DNA of 64,000 nt from CAWHQZ01 sp963831645 (GCA_963831645.1 CAWHQZ010000009.1:62001-126000); one strand, 5' to 3'. Numbered from the stretch's first letter, positions 52,770 through 63,673 are shown. Numbers and translations: made by a program. The notes: generated by a model not told the origin, from the letters alone.

Positions 52770-53930
52770 CTAAGCTGACTTGAAGCGGGCGATCAGCTCG
52801 GCGCGCGCCGGATCGGTCAGCGTCGCCGCGGCGCCGAACTCGAGATTGGTCAGCAGTTCTGCCGCCGGATAAAGCACCGGATTTTTGGTGAGTGCTTCCG
52901 GCAGCAGGGCGGTCACGCGCTTGTCGGTCGGCGGATAGCCGTGGGCTTCGACCTCCTTGGCGTTGACGGCCGGCGTCTGCAGGAAATCGATGAGCGCATA
53001 GGCGGCATCCTTGTTCGGCGCTTCTTTCGGTATGGCGAAGAAATCGGTCCAGATCTCACCGCCCTCCTTGCCGATGACATATTTTATCTCCGGCAGGTCG
53101 CGTGACAGCTGGGTGGCATCGCCCGTCCAGCACATGCACATGACGGCGTCGCCATTGCGCATTGCCGGCTGATAGTCGGACGTGATGGCGAAGAGGTGCG
53201 GTTTTACCGCCAGGAGAAGCTTCTCGGCCTCAGCAAGCTCTTTGGGATCGACGGAGTTGAACGAATACCCGAAATACTTGAGCGCGTTGCCGATCGTCGT
53301 GAGCTGATAGTCGTGAACCGTCACCTTGCCCGAATAGTCGGTCTGTGTCTTGTCCCAGAACTCCTTCCAGGTGGAAAGGTCAGGGCTCACCGATTTGATG
53401 TTGATGGCGTATCCGGTCGTGCCCCAGTCCTTCGGCACGGCGTAGACCTTGCCGTCGACAGTGCCGGCATCGGTAAAGCGAGGATCGTGCGCGCTCGCGT
53501 CGAAATTGGCCAGTTTCGCTACATCGAGCGGATCGATGAGGCCGAGCTTGACGTAGGTCGCAATAGTGTAGTTGGTGGGCACGAACACATCCCACCCCGC
53601 ACTACCGGCCTGCAGTTTGGCGAGCATTTCCTCGTTTGAGCCGAGGACCGTCACCTGGATCGGAACTCCCGTATCCTTGGTGAATTGATCGAGGTTGGCC
53701 TGGCTGTGATAGTTGGGCCACGTGCACAGCGACACCTTGCCGGAAAGAGCCCCGTACGCCTTGCGTGGCCGCAGCGACGGAACGGCCTGGCCGAGAACCG
53801 CTGCCGCCAGGCCCAAGCCGGTCACGCCCAGGAAGTGGCGCCTCGTCACTGAACCCTTCCGGTATCGATAAAGCTCGTTCATGAACCGGTCGGCAGATAA
53901 CGGTTCGTCAGCATGGTTTTTTCTGCGCAT
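52770..53930 (-). CDS. Polyamine-type ABC transporter substrate-binding protein (PotD/PotF-like)
   Basis: Periplasmic binding protein of 386 residues with a Tat signal (SVTRRHFLGVTGLGLAAAVLG). The mature part follows the PotD/PotF pattern (VSLCTWPNYHSQANLDQFTKDTG, DVFVPTNYTIATYVK, YAVPKDWGTTGYAINI, CMCWTGDA). The ATG at 53930 is preceded by GGGAGGAG; in-frame sequence upstream is not used. The ligand may be a polyamine or a related diamine or amino alcohol. Confidence 0.9.
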   Translation of the reverse strand: MRRKNHADEPLSADRFMNELYRYRKGSVTRRHFLGVTGLGLAAAVLGQAVPSLRPRKAYGALSGKVSLCTWPNYHSQANLDQFTKDTGVPIQVTVLGSNEEMLAKLQAGSAGWDVFVPTNYTIATYVKLGLIDPLDVAKLANFDASAHDPRFTDAGTVDGKVYAVPKDWGTTGYAINIKSVSPDLSTWKEFWDKTQTDYSGKVTVHDYQLTTIGNALKYFGYSFNSVDPKELAEAEKLLLAVKPHLFAITSDYQPAMRNGDAVMCMCWTGDATQLSRDLPEIKYVIGKEGGEIWTDFFAIPKEAPNKDAAYALIDFLQTPAVNAKEVEAHGYPPTDKRVTALLPEALTKNPVLYPAAELLTNLEFGAAATLTDPARAELIARFKSA

Positions 53931-53941
53931 TTTTCTCCTCC

Positions 53942-55054
53942 CTAGTTGTTGCCTAATACGAGGGCCTGATGTGCGGCCCACCCCACAAAAACCTTGTCTC
54001 CGGCAGCAAACCCGCCGCCTGCCGCGTCTTCCTTTTTCGGCAGCAGCACCAGAAGGTCGCCGAACGGACCAGCGTTCACGAGATACTCCGTATGCTCGCC
54101 GAGGAATATGCGGTTCAGCACCACGCCATCCACTTCGGTCATTGCAGTTTTGGGTTCCCGTTTCGAGGTGGAAATTGCGATCAGTTCCGGCCGGACGGCG
54201 AGCTCTGCGGCACTGCCGCGGGCCGGGGCTAGTGTGCCGACAGGCAGCCGGCCGGATAGTGCGTGTCCGCTGCGGAGCTTGAGCAGGACCTGGTCTCCCT
54301 TCAGCTCCGTCACGGTTCCGGGAAGGAAATTCGACTTGCCCACGAAATCGGCCACATAGCGGTTGACGGGCTCATCGTAGAGACCTCTCGGCGTGCCCGC
54401 TTGCACGATCCGGCCGTCACGCATGATGCACACCTGATCACTCATGGACAAAGCCTCTTCCTGGTCGTGCGTGACCAGAACGAACGTGATGCCCAAGGTG
54501 CGCTGCAGGTTTTGCAGCTCAATCTGCATGTCGCGCCGAAGTTTACGGTCGAGCGCTGCCAGCGGTTCGTCGAGAAGCAGCACCTTTGGCCGGTTGACAA
54601 GCGCTCTGGCCAGCGCCACGCGCTGCTGCTGGCCTCCTGAAAGCTCCCAGACCCGCCGGTTGCCGTAACCTTGCAGTCGGATGAGCTCGAGGGCTCCATT
54701 TACCTTTCCGGCGAGCTCAACCTGTGACGGACGCGGCGATCGCTGGCGCAGCCCGAACGCCACGTTGTCGAAGACATTGAGGTGAGGAAAGAGGGCATAG
54801 TTCTGAAAGACCATGTTGACCGGGCGCCGATAGGCCGGAGCCCCGACGACGGAGCTGCCCCCGATCAAAACGTCCCCTTCACTCGGTTGTTCGAACCCGG
54901 CGATGATCCTGAGCGAGGTCGTCTTGCCGCAGCCGGACGGGCCGAGCAGCGAAACGAAAGCGCCTTGAGCGACGTCCAAGTCCACGCGGTCGACGGCCGT
55001 TACTTCGCCATAGCGCTTGGAAACCGCTCGAAAACTGACGTCGATTTGCTGCAT
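53942..55054 (-). CDS. Polyamine-type ABC transporter ATPase (PotA-like)
   Basis: ATPase of 370 residues with Walker A GPSGCGKTT, signature LSGGQQQRVALARAL, Walker B LLLDEPLAALD and a C-terminal TOBE domain (about 280-365). It matches PotA/PotG ATPases. First gene of the leftward transporter operon; divergent from the PLP enzyme gene across 144 bp, implying shared regulation. Confidence 0.93.
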   Translation of the reverse strand: MQQIDVSFRAVSKRYGEVTAVDRVDLDVAQGAFVSLLGPSGCGKTTSLRIIAGFEQPSEGDVLIGGSSVVGAPAYRRPVNMVFQNYALFPHLNVFDNVAFGLRQRSPRPSQVELAGKVNGALELIRLQGYGNRRVWELSGGQQQRVALARALVNRPKVLLLDEPLAALDRKLRRDMQIELQNLQRTLGITFVLVTHDQEEALSMSDQVCIMRDGRIVQAGTPRGLYDEPVNRYVADFVGKSNFLPGTVTELKGDQVLLKLRSGHALSGRLPVGTLAPARGSAAELAVRPELIAISTSKREPKTAMTEVDGVVLNRIFLGEHTEYLVNAGPFGDLLVLLPKKEDAAGGGFAAGDKVFVGWAAHQALVLGNN

Positions 55055-55198
55055 GAACAGGCGAAATGCATCACATTCCGCACCGCTTCACAAGCCCGGG
55101 CCAACCTCGCCTGTCAACTTGGCTGCAACGCCGGTCAAGTCGGTAAACGCGATGGCGCGTACTCTCGGGGCCTTGGGATAAACAGAAGAACAGGCTCC

Positions 55199-56512
55199 AT
55201 GAGCGAGGCTAAGGACGACTTCATCGCCCGTACCGTGCAGTATTGGAACCCCGGCAAGACGCTGGAGTGGCAGCGCGCCGGTATCGACCTCGTAATCGAT
55301 CGTCGCGAGGGGTACTACCTCTATGACATGGACGGCCGCCGCTTGATCGATGTCCACATCAACGGCGGCACTTACAGCCTCGGACATCGCAATCCTGAAG
55401 TGATTGCGGCGGTGCGCGAAGGGATGGAGCATTTCGACATGGGGAACCATCACTTCCCCGCCCTCATGCGCACGAAGCTTGCGGAGATGTTCGCCAAACA
55501 CGCGACCGCCGGCCTCCAGTACACGATGTACGGCGCCAGTGGCGGCGAGGCCATCGATATTGCGCTCAAGTCCGCCCGTCACGCCACCAAGCGCCGACGG
55601 ATTATCTGTCTCGAGCGTTGCTATCACGGCCACACCGGTCTCGCCGTCAAAGTCGGGGACGACCGGTTCTCCAAACTGTTTCTATCGGAAGCCGCTGCGG
55701 ATGAGGTGGCGAAGGTACCGTTCCGCGACCTCAATTCGATGGAGCGGGAGATCATGAAGGCTGACGCTGCCTGTGTGATCATCGAATCCATTCCTGCCAC
55801 CTACGGATTTCCCATGCCGCCCGCCGGATACCTCGCCGCCATCAAGCGCATGTGCGAGAAGACCGGCACCTTGTTCATCGCCGACGAAGTACAGACCGGG
55901 CTCATGCGTTCGGGCGAGATGTGGTGCATCGAGACCTATGGCATCGAGCCGGATATGATCGTTTGTGGCAAGGGCCTCTCCGGCGGCATCTATCCGATTT
56001 CGGCCGTCATCGCCAACGAGCGCTCTGCGGCGTGGCTGAAGGAGGACGGCTGGGGTCACATGTCGACTTTCGGCGGCGCCGAGCTCGGCTGCATTGCCGG
56101 CCACAAGGTGCTCGAGATTTGCTCTCGCCCGGAGACACGGTCGCAGGTTCACTACATCTCCCACTACCTGCGTTCCGGTCTCAACAGCCTCCAGTCGAGC
56201 CATGCCGATTTCTTCGTCGGTATTCGCCAGCGCGGCACGATCATGGGGCTGGAGTTTGATCACCCGGAAGGGGCGAAATACGTCATGCGCTGGCTTTATC
56301 GCAACGGTGTATGGGCGATCTATTCCGCGCTCGATCCGCGCGCCCTGCAGTTCAAGCCCGGCATCCTGGCCGATCGCGAGCTGTGCGACGACATACTCAA
56401 TCGCCTTGACACGGCAATCGGCCAGGCTCGCGCCGAAGCTTTCAACTCGCGCGCCCGCAGCTACGTTGCGACCTCCAGGACAAGGTTTCACCAATCGGAA
56501 GAAGCAGCCTGA
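55199..56512 (+). CDS. Class III PLP-dependent aminotransferase or phospholyase
   Basis: PLP enzyme of 437 residues. The cofactor Lys is at 258 in CGKGLSGGIYPIS; other conserved segments are INGGTYSLGHRNPEV, ASGGEAIDIALK and IADEVQTGL. Class III includes omega-aminotransferases, GSA aminomutase and the phosphoethanolamine/5-phosphohydroxylysine phospholyases. The adjacent kinase gene makes a phospholyase role attractive (inference). The ATG at 55199 is preceded by a weak AGG; frame-open sequence upstream is antisense to potA. Confidence 0.87.
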   Translation: MSEAKDDFIARTVQYWNPGKTLEWQRAGIDLVIDRREGYYLYDMDGRRLIDVHINGGTYSLGHRNPEVIAAVREGMEHFDMGNHHFPALMRTKLAEMFAKHATAGLQYTMYGASGGEAIDIALKSARHATKRRRIICLERCYHGHTGLAVKVGDDRFSKLFLSEAAADEVAKVPFRDLNSMEREIMKADAACVIIESIPATYGFPMPPAGYLAAIKRMCEKTGTLFIADEVQTGLMRSGEMWCIETYGIEPDMIVCGKGLSGGIYPISAVIANERSAAWLKEDGWGHMSTFGGAELGCIAGHKVLEICSRPETRSQVHYISHYLRSGLNSLQSSHADFFVGIRQRGTIMGLEFDHPEGAKYVMRWLYRNGVWAIYSALDPRALQFKPGILADRELCDDILNRLDTAIGQARAEAFNSRARSYVATSRTRFHQSEEAA

Positions 56513-56521
56513 ATCCCGCAC

Positions 56522-57535
56522 ATGGGCGATTCTGACAGGCTTTCCCATGAGGAGCTGCTCACCTGCCTTCTGGAGCTCGCCCAAACAGCCGCCGCGGACC
56601 GCTTCCCCTTGCCGTCGAACGCTAAGGCAACGCTCTGGAATGTGTCTGAAAACGCGACCTTCCGGCTCGAAGACGTCGCCACCGGCCGACGGTGGGCCTT
56701 GCGAATCCACCGGGAGGGCTACCATTCAAAAAATGCCATCGCCTCGGAGCTGTCCTGGCTCATGGCCCTGCGGGCCGCCCGCGTGGTCACGACGCCCCTG
56801 CCCGTTGCCGGCAAGGACGGCGGGCTTATTCAGGTTGTGTCCCACGAACGCCTGACGGCGCCGCGGAACATCGTGCTGTTCGAGTGGGAAGATGGCGCGG
56901 AGCCCGGCATCGGCGAGGATCTGATGGGCCCGTTTGAGGTGCTTGGCAACGTTACCGCCCGCATGCACCAGCACTCCCGGACCTGGCGACGCCCGCCAGG
57001 TTTTGAAAGGCTCACGTGGGACTTCGAAACCAGCCTCGGCTCGCGGCCCCACTGGGGGGCATGGCGCGACGGGATGGGCATGGACGAACCTGCACGCAAA
57101 CTGTTCGGCCGGACGGTCGACCTCATCGGCCGCAGGCTCATGCGCTACGGCAAGAACTCCGATCGTTTCGGCCTCATCCACTGCGATCTTCGTCTTGCCA
57201 ACCTGCTCATCGATGGCGAGGAGGTGAAAGTCATCGACTTCGACGACTGTGGCTTCGGCTGGCTTATGTACGATGCGGCAACCCCTGTTTCGTTCTACGA
57301 GCACGAGGCGCATGTCCCGCAATTGATGGATGCCTGGCTCAAGGGCTATCGCACGGTTGCTTCCCTTACCCACGAGGACGAAGCGGAAATCCCCACGTTC
57401 ATCATGCTGCGCCGTCTTCTGCTCGTGGCCTGGATCGGCTCCCATTCGGAGACCGAGCTCGCAAAGTCGATGGGGCTTGCTTACACCGAGGGCAGCGGCC
57501 CACTGTGCGAGAGCTACCTGAGCAAGTTCGGCTAA
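56522..57535 (+). CDS. APH-fold small-molecule kinase
   Basis: Phosphotransferase of 337 residues in the aminoglycoside/choline-kinase superfamily. Catalytic HCDLRLANLL (His220, Asp222) and metal-binding VIDFDDCGFGW (Asp239, Asp241) are intact. It resembles homoserine/hydroxylysine-type kinases (SrkA/HYKK-like) rather than antibiotic kinases. It starts 9 bp after the PLP enzyme gene and 4 bp before the next gene. Probably phosphorylates the imported amino compound before PLP-dependent elimination (inference). Confidence 0.84.
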   Translation: MGDSDRLSHEELLTCLLELAQTAAADRFPLPSNAKATLWNVSENATFRLEDVATGRRWALRIHREGYHSKNAIASELSWLMALRAARVVTTPLPVAGKDGGLIQVVSHERLTAPRNIVLFEWEDGAEPGIGEDLMGPFEVLGNVTARMHQHSRTWRRPPGFERLTWDFETSLGSRPHWGAWRDGMGMDEPARKLFGRTVDLIGRRLMRYGKNSDRFGLIHCDLRLANLLIDGEEVKVIDFDDCGFGWLMYDAATPVSFYEHEAHVPQLMDAWLKGYRTVASLTHEDEAEIPTFIMLRRLLLVAWIGSHSETELAKSMGLAYTEGSGPLCESYLSKFG

Positions 57536-57539
57536 TCGA

Positions 57540-58619
57540 ATGGCATTTCCAGCGGTCTCGGCAAAGGAGCCGAAGGTTGATCTGTATTGGTCCTTTCGCA
57601 GTCCCTATTCGTACATCGTGCTTCCGCGAATTTTCGCACTCCGCGAGGCGCGCGGCGTAGCAATCGAGATACGGGTCGTTCATCCCGCGGCCATTCGCAA
57701 TCCCGCTTACTTCGCCAGGATGGATCCCCTTGCGCGGCCCTACTTCCTGATGGACAGCATGCGGGCCGCTGCCTTTCACGGCATGCCTTTACGGCGGCCG
57801 ATCCCCGACCCAATCGTCCAGGATCCGCAGACGCTGGCGATTGGCCCCGATCAGCCGCTCGCTCGCCGGCTCGGCCGCCTGGGCGTTGCCGCCACGGAGC
57901 ACGGTCGAGGCCTGGAATTCTGTGCTGAGGTGGCAAAGCTCCTTTGGGATGGAAGCGTCAGCGGATGGAACGAAGGCTCGCATCTGGCTGATGCGGCCTC
58001 CCGCGCCGGTCTTCGCCTCGCCGACCTCGAGAGCGCGATCGCAAGCAACCCCGATGGCTACGAACTCTGCTTGGCCGAAAATGATCATGCGCTGAGGGCA
58101 TCGGGCCATTGGGGAGTGCCTACGATGGTTTTCGAAGGCGAGCCGTTTTTCGGCCAGGACCGCTTCGATGTGCTCGTATGGAGGCTGGAGCAACGGGGGC
58201 TCAGGGACCAACGCCACGAACCGGTCCGGGATGGATGTGTCACAAGACTATTGGGCTCGACTCCGGATGCGAAGGCGCCGGATGGTTCGGACGTCAGGCT
58301 GCTGGCGACCGCAACCAGCGGCAGCATGGCGCACTTTTCGTTGTCGCCGCAGCACGTGTCCACGGCGGTGTTGCACAAGACCGTTGAAGAGATCTGGTAT
58401 TTCGTTCGCGGCAAGGGGCACATGTGGCGTCAACTCGGGGATGAGCAGCAGACGGTGGAGGTCTTTGCCGGGGTTTCGATCGCGATTCCGACGGGAGCGA
58501 AATTCCAGTTCAGAAGTGATGGCGAGGAACCACTCGAGGCTGTCGCCGTGACGATGCCGCCATGGCCGGGTCCTGACGAGGCGCAGCCGGTGGCCGGCAT
58601 ATGGGAGCCTACGGTTTAG
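57540..58619 (+). CDS. DsbA-like oxidoreductase/isomerase fused to a cupin domain
   Basis: Protein of 359 residues with two domains in one frame. Residues about 1-220 are a DsbA/2-hydroxychromene-2-carboxylate-isomerase (kappa-GST) fold: LYWSFRSPYSYIVLPRI, HPAAIRNPAYFARMD, and GVPTMVFEGEPFFGQDR. Residues about 230-359 are a cupin (PDGSDVRLLA, HKTVEEIWYFVRGKGHMWRQ, FRSDGEEPLEAVAVTMPPWPG). The DsbA part has Ser instead of a CxxC, so it is unlikely to be a disulfide oxidase. The fusion is unusual; role unknown, but the location suggests a step in the same pathway. Confidence 0.8.
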   Translation: MAFPAVSAKEPKVDLYWSFRSPYSYIVLPRIFALREARGVAIEIRVVHPAAIRNPAYFARMDPLARPYFLMDSMRAAAFHGMPLRRPIPDPIVQDPQTLAIGPDQPLARRLGRLGVAATEHGRGLEFCAEVAKLLWDGSVSGWNEGSHLADAASRAGLRLADLESAIASNPDGYELCLAENDHALRASGHWGVPTMVFEGEPFFGQDRFDVLVWRLEQRGLRDQRHEPVRDGCVTRLLGSTPDAKAPDGSDVRLLATATSGSMAHFSLSPQHVSTAVLHKTVEEIWYFVRGKGHMWRQLGDEQQTVEVFAGVSIAIPTGAKFQFRSDGEEPLEAVAVTMPPWPGPDEAQPVAGIWEPTV

Positions 58620-58653
58620 GTTGACGTGACTCTCACTGGTCGAGTTCCCGCTC

Positions 58654-59907
58654 TCATCTAGACAGTTCACTCAGGCGGCGCTCAAGAAAGCGCCGCGCTG
58701 GTTCCTGGCGCGTCAGGCTCAGGGCCCTCTCGTAGGAGACTCGCGCATCTGCGTCTCTTCCAAGACGCCGGCAAAGGTCGGCCCGCGCGGCGTGCGCCAG
58801 GTAATAGTCTCCGAGTTCACCGCGGGCCAATATCGCGTCGATGATAGCCAGGCCAGCGGCGGGGCCGTCGCGCATTGCCACGGCAGCGGCCCGGTTCAGT
58901 TCGACCACCGGCGATGGATCCGCGCGCGCGAGCACATCATAGAGCCCCACGATCTGCGTCCAGTCTGTTGCCGCCGCATTGGCTGCTTCGGCGTGCACCG
59001 CGGCAATCGCCGCCTGCAGCGTATATGGACCAAACCGGCGCGAAGAAAGCGCCCGCTCCACGAGCGCCGTTCCCTCAGCGATGTAATCCCGGTTCCAGAG
59101 AGAGCGGTCCTGGTCTTCCAGCAGCTGTGGCTCACCGGTCGGCGACATCCGTGCGTTTCGCCGCGATTCCTGCAGGAGCATCAGCCCCAGCAGCCCCTGT
59201 GCCTCGGGCTCCGGCAGCAACTCGACCAGCAACCGACCCAGTCGGATCGCCTCGCCCGTGAGATCATGCCGCGTCAGGGCTTCGCCGGCAGATGCCGAAT
59301 AACCCTCGTTGAATACCAGGTAGATCACGTGCAGCACCGTATCGAGCCGCCGCGCCAGCTCGACCCGTGACGGCACCTGGTAGGGAATGCGCGTTTCGCG
59401 AATTTTCGCCTTGGCGCGCACGATGCGCTGGGCAACCGCGGTTGGTGAAGCAAGATAGGCGCGGGCGATCTCCTCGGTCGTAAGCCCGCAGACCTCGCGC
59501 AGCGTCAGTGCAACCTGGGCGTCCGGCTGCAGGGCTGGGTGGCAGCAGGTGAAGATCAGTCGCAGCCGGTCGTCCTCTACGCTGTCGTCGTCGATCGTCG
59601 CGGCATCGGCAATCTGAGCGTCGAGCCGCCTGGCGAGCTCGGACAGCGACGCATCGAACCGGGCCCGCCGGCGCATCGCGTCGATGGTCTTGAACCGGCC
59701 AGTCGAAACGAGCCACCCTCGCGGATTGCCGGGCGCGCCGTCTCGCGGCCATTGCTCCAGCGCCGCGGCGAACGCCGCGTGCATTGCTTCCTCGGCGAGG
59801 TCGAAGTCGCCAAGGAGGCGGATCAGGGTGGCGAGGACATGACGGGACTCGGAGCGATAGACAGCCTCAACCTGTTGACGCATCCGCCCGGCGGCGCCCT
59901 CGCCCAT
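58654..59907 (-). CDS. ECF42-type RNA polymerase sigma factor
   Basis: Extracytoplasmic-function sigma factor of 417 residues: region 2 (about 15-90) and region 4 (about 115-180, LTTEEIARAYLASPTAVAQRIVRAKAKIRE), followed by a long C-terminal extension with TPR-like helices (DUF6596). This architecture and the adjacent DGPF gene define group ECF42, which uses the C-terminal extension rather than a classical anti-sigma factor. The start overlaps the stop of the DGPF gene (TGATG), so the two are co-expressed. Confidence 0.9.
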   Translation of the reverse strand: MGEGAAGRMRQQVEAVYRSESRHVLATLIRLLGDFDLAEEAMHAAFAAALEQWPRDGAPGNPRGWLVSTGRFKTIDAMRRRARFDASLSELARRLDAQIADAATIDDDSVEDDRLRLIFTCCHPALQPDAQVALTLREVCGLTTEEIARAYLASPTAVAQRIVRAKAKIRETRIPYQVPSRVELARRLDTVLHVIYLVFNEGYSASAGEALTRHDLTGEAIRLGRLLVELLPEPEAQGLLGLMLLQESRRNARMSPTGEPQLLEDQDRSLWNRDYIAEGTALVERALSSRRFGPYTLQAAIAAVHAEAANAAATDWTQIVGLYDVLARADPSPVVELNRAAAVAMRDGPAAGLAIIDAILARGELGDYYLAHAARADLCRRLGRDADARVSYERALSLTRQEPARRFLERRLSELSR

Positions 59908-60281
59908 CAGGGGCGGGCTCTGGGCTCATGCTGTCGGAGGTTCCAGATCGGCCTCACCTCGATGCTACCTACGCGAGCCGCCGGGATCTTTGCGGCAGCC
60001 TGGATGGCGTCATTCAGATCCCTCGCCTCGATGAGGTAGAAACCAGTCAGCTGCTCCTTGGTCTCTGCGAAAGGACCATCGGTAACAGAGAGCTTGCCGT
60101 TGCGTACCCGTACGGTCGTCGCCGTGTGAGCGGGCTGAAGGGCCTCTGCGGACAGCGAGTGGCCGCTCTTTCGCAGTTCTTCGTCGACGGTGACGTGCTC
60201 GTCGGAGAAGACCTCGAATTCGGTCTTTGACATGGCGCCCAGCACCTTTTCGTCACTGTAGACCAGACATAGGTATTTCAT
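59907..60281 (-). CDS. DGPF/YCII-domain protein partnered with ECF42 sigma factor
   Basis: Protein of 124 residues with the YCII-related DGPF motif (VTDGPFAETKEQLTGFYLIEARDLNDAI). These small proteins co-occur with ECF42 sigma factors and are thought to be targets or modulators of them. The ATG at 60281 is preceded by GGAGGAC; a longer frame begins 12 nt upstream. Co-transcribed with the sigma gene. Confidence 0.86.
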   Translation of the reverse strand: MKYLCLVYSDEKVLGAMSKTEFEVFSDEHVTVDEELRKSGHSLSAEALQPAHTATTVRVRNGKLSVTDGPFAETKEQLTGFYLIEARDLNDAIQAAAKIPAARVGSIEVRPIWNLRQHEPRARP

Positions 60282-60440
60282 GACGTCCTCCATGAACCTC
60301 GATGGCCGGCGGCCGCGGCGCCGTTTCGCTCATTGAGCGCTCGGTCGCCCAAAGAAGACTATGCGAAGTGTCGATTACGCAACATCCCAATCGACTAGGC
60401 AGTGGAACCCGGATTCACTGTTCGGAATTGGGAGACTGGT

Positions 60441-61388
60441 ATGTCCAGAACCATGCTATTTGTGCTACTCGCTTCAATAGCCGCGCTGCTTCCAGCAGCG
60501 AGTTTGGCTCATGCCGAGGCAGCAAATCCGACCGCCTCAGCGTCCGCAACGACACTGGCGCGAAGCGGCTATGCCGAGTCCAGCGGCATCAACTATTACT
60601 ACGAGATCCACGGCAAGGGTGAGCCGCTGCTGCTGCTCCATGGAGGATTGGGATCGATCGACATGTTCGGGCCGGTATTGCCGGCGCTTGCCAACGGCCG
60701 TTTGGTAGTCGCCGTCGACCTTCACGGTCACGGCCGCACGGCGCTCGGCGACCGCGACATCGATCTCGCCGATATCGGCGACGACCTGGCGGCTATTCTC
60801 GAGCAGCTCGGCTACGAGAAGGTCGACGTGCTCGGCTATTCGTTCGGAGGCGGGGCAGCTTTCCGTCTCGCCGTCCAGCATCCAGAGAAGATCCGCCGGC
60901 TCGTGATGGTGTCCGCCGGCTACGCTCATGATGGCTTCTTCCCGGACATTCGCGCCCAGCAGGTGAAGCTGACCGCTGCTGACGCCGCTTCGATGAAGGA
61001 AACGCCGATGTACCAGTCCTACGTGGCAGTCGCTCCCAAGCCTGAGGAGTTCCCGAAGCTGGTCCAGCAGATGGGCGACTACATGCGCCAACCGTTTGAT
61101 TACGCCGCCGACGTGGAGAAACTGAAGATGCCGGTAATGCTGGTGTTCGGCGACAGCGACATGTACCGGCTGGAGCACGTGGTGAAGTTCTACCAGATGC
61201 TCGGCGGCGGCCTGAGGGATGCGGGCTGGATGCGCGAGACCATGGCCCAGAACCGTCTGGCAATCATTCCGAACCGGACCCACTATGACATCTTCTTCGC
61301 TCCCGAGCTGGCAACCACCGTCCTGCCCTTTCTGAACGGCGAGACGAAGGTAAAGGGCTGGGCAGAGCAGATGCAGGAACTGCATTAG
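60441..61388 (+). CDS. Exported alpha/beta hydrolase
   Basis: Protein of 315 residues with a signal peptide (MSRTMLFVLLASIAALLPAASLAHA). Core: oxyanion HGGLGS, nucleophile Ser in LGYSFGGGAAFR, acid Asp in FGDSDMYR, His in NRTHYDI. The ATG is preceded by GGAGACTGGT; an upstream GTG in frame is less likely. Divergent from the DGPF/ECF42 pair and followed by another DGPF gene, so it may be in the ECF42 regulon. Substrate unknown. Confidence 0.86.
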   Translation: MSRTMLFVLLASIAALLPAASLAHAEAANPTASASATTLARSGYAESSGINYYYEIHGKGEPLLLLHGGLGSIDMFGPVLPALANGRLVVAVDLHGHGRTALGDRDIDLADIGDDLAAILEQLGYEKVDVLGYSFGGGAAFRLAVQHPEKIRRLVMVSAGYAHDGFFPDIRAQQVKLTAADAASMKETPMYQSYVAVAPKPEEFPKLVQQMGDYMRQPFDYAADVEKLKMPVMLVFGDSDMYRLEHVVKFYQMLGGGLRDAGWMRETMAQNRLAIIPNRTHYDIFFAPELATTVLPFLNGETKVKGWAEQMQELH

Positions 61389-61447
61389 GATCTTCAAGCC
61401 ATCGCTGAAACCTCTGCGAACTTTGTTACCGCCAGGAGATCATGCCA

Positions 61448-61867
61448 ATGCGATTCATGATGCTGATGATACCGAAGGGATACGAGACGGCGGCGCCCGG
61501 CACGATGCCGGATGCCAAAGCTGTCGAAGCGATGATGAAGTACAACGAGTCCCTTCAGAAAGCGGGGGTGCTGCTGGCGCTCGACGGCCTGCACCCACCC
61601 TCGATGGGCGCCCGCGTATCGTTCCGGGGCGGCAAGGCGAAAGTGACGGACGGACCCTTCACCGAAACCAACGAGGTGCTCGGCGGCTATTGGATGATCG
61701 ATGTGAAATCGAAGCAGGAAGCAATCGATTGGGCCTCACGCTGCCCCGCTTCGGACAACGAGATCATCGAAGTCCGTCAGGTCCAGGAAATGGCGGATTT
61801 CCCCGCAGACGTGCAGAAGGCCGCGGCGGCACTTCCTGAAATGCAGAGGCGTTCCGGGCAGCGATAG
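61448..61867 (+). CDS. DGPF/YCII-domain protein (second copy)
   Basis: Protein of 139 residues with a second DGPF motif (VTDGPFTETNEVLGGYWMIDVKSKQEAIDWA). The start at 61448 gives a 9-nt gap from AGGAG at 61434-61438; an ATG at 61442 is closer than usual. It lies 59 bp after the exported hydrolase gene on the same strand and is probably another ECF42-regulon member. Confidence 0.85.
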   Translation: MRFMMLMIPKGYETAAPGTMPDAKAVEAMMKYNESLQKAGVLLALDGLHPPSMGARVSFRGGKAKVTDGPFTETNEVLGGYWMIDVKSKQEAIDWASRCPASDNEIIEVRQVQEMADFPADVQKAAAALPEMQRRSGQR

Positions 61868-61873
61868 GATTTT

Positions 61874-61930
61874 GCTCCGGGATCGGCAGTGCCGTAATTG
61901 CGGCGCAAGCCCTGTCCCGGAGCGGTTTTT
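61874..61930 (+). terminator. Possible hairpin with T-tract after the DGPF gene
   Basis: GCTCCGGGA at 61874-61882 pairs with TCCCGGAGC at 61915-61923 (9 bp), followed by GGTTTTT at 61924-61930. The loop is long (32 nt), so this is a moderate terminator call for the rightward DGPF transcript; groEL is convergent. Confidence 0.4.
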
Positions 61931-61958
61931 CGGAGCGCGTCTCGTCAATACCACAGGA

Positions 61959-63593
<1,635 letters not shown>

Positions 63594-63673
63594 TGTCTTA
63601 CTCCTTTAGCGGTACATGGATGGCATTGAACCCCATGTGAAAGCTCCAGCGCGCTCGTGCCGGCAGGAGGGCG

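Noticed and set aside
54782..55198. Upstream extension of the PLP enzyme frame by 139 codons
   Set aside because: It is antisense to the potA-like gene, and the conserved PLP-enzyme sequence begins only at the ATG at 55199.
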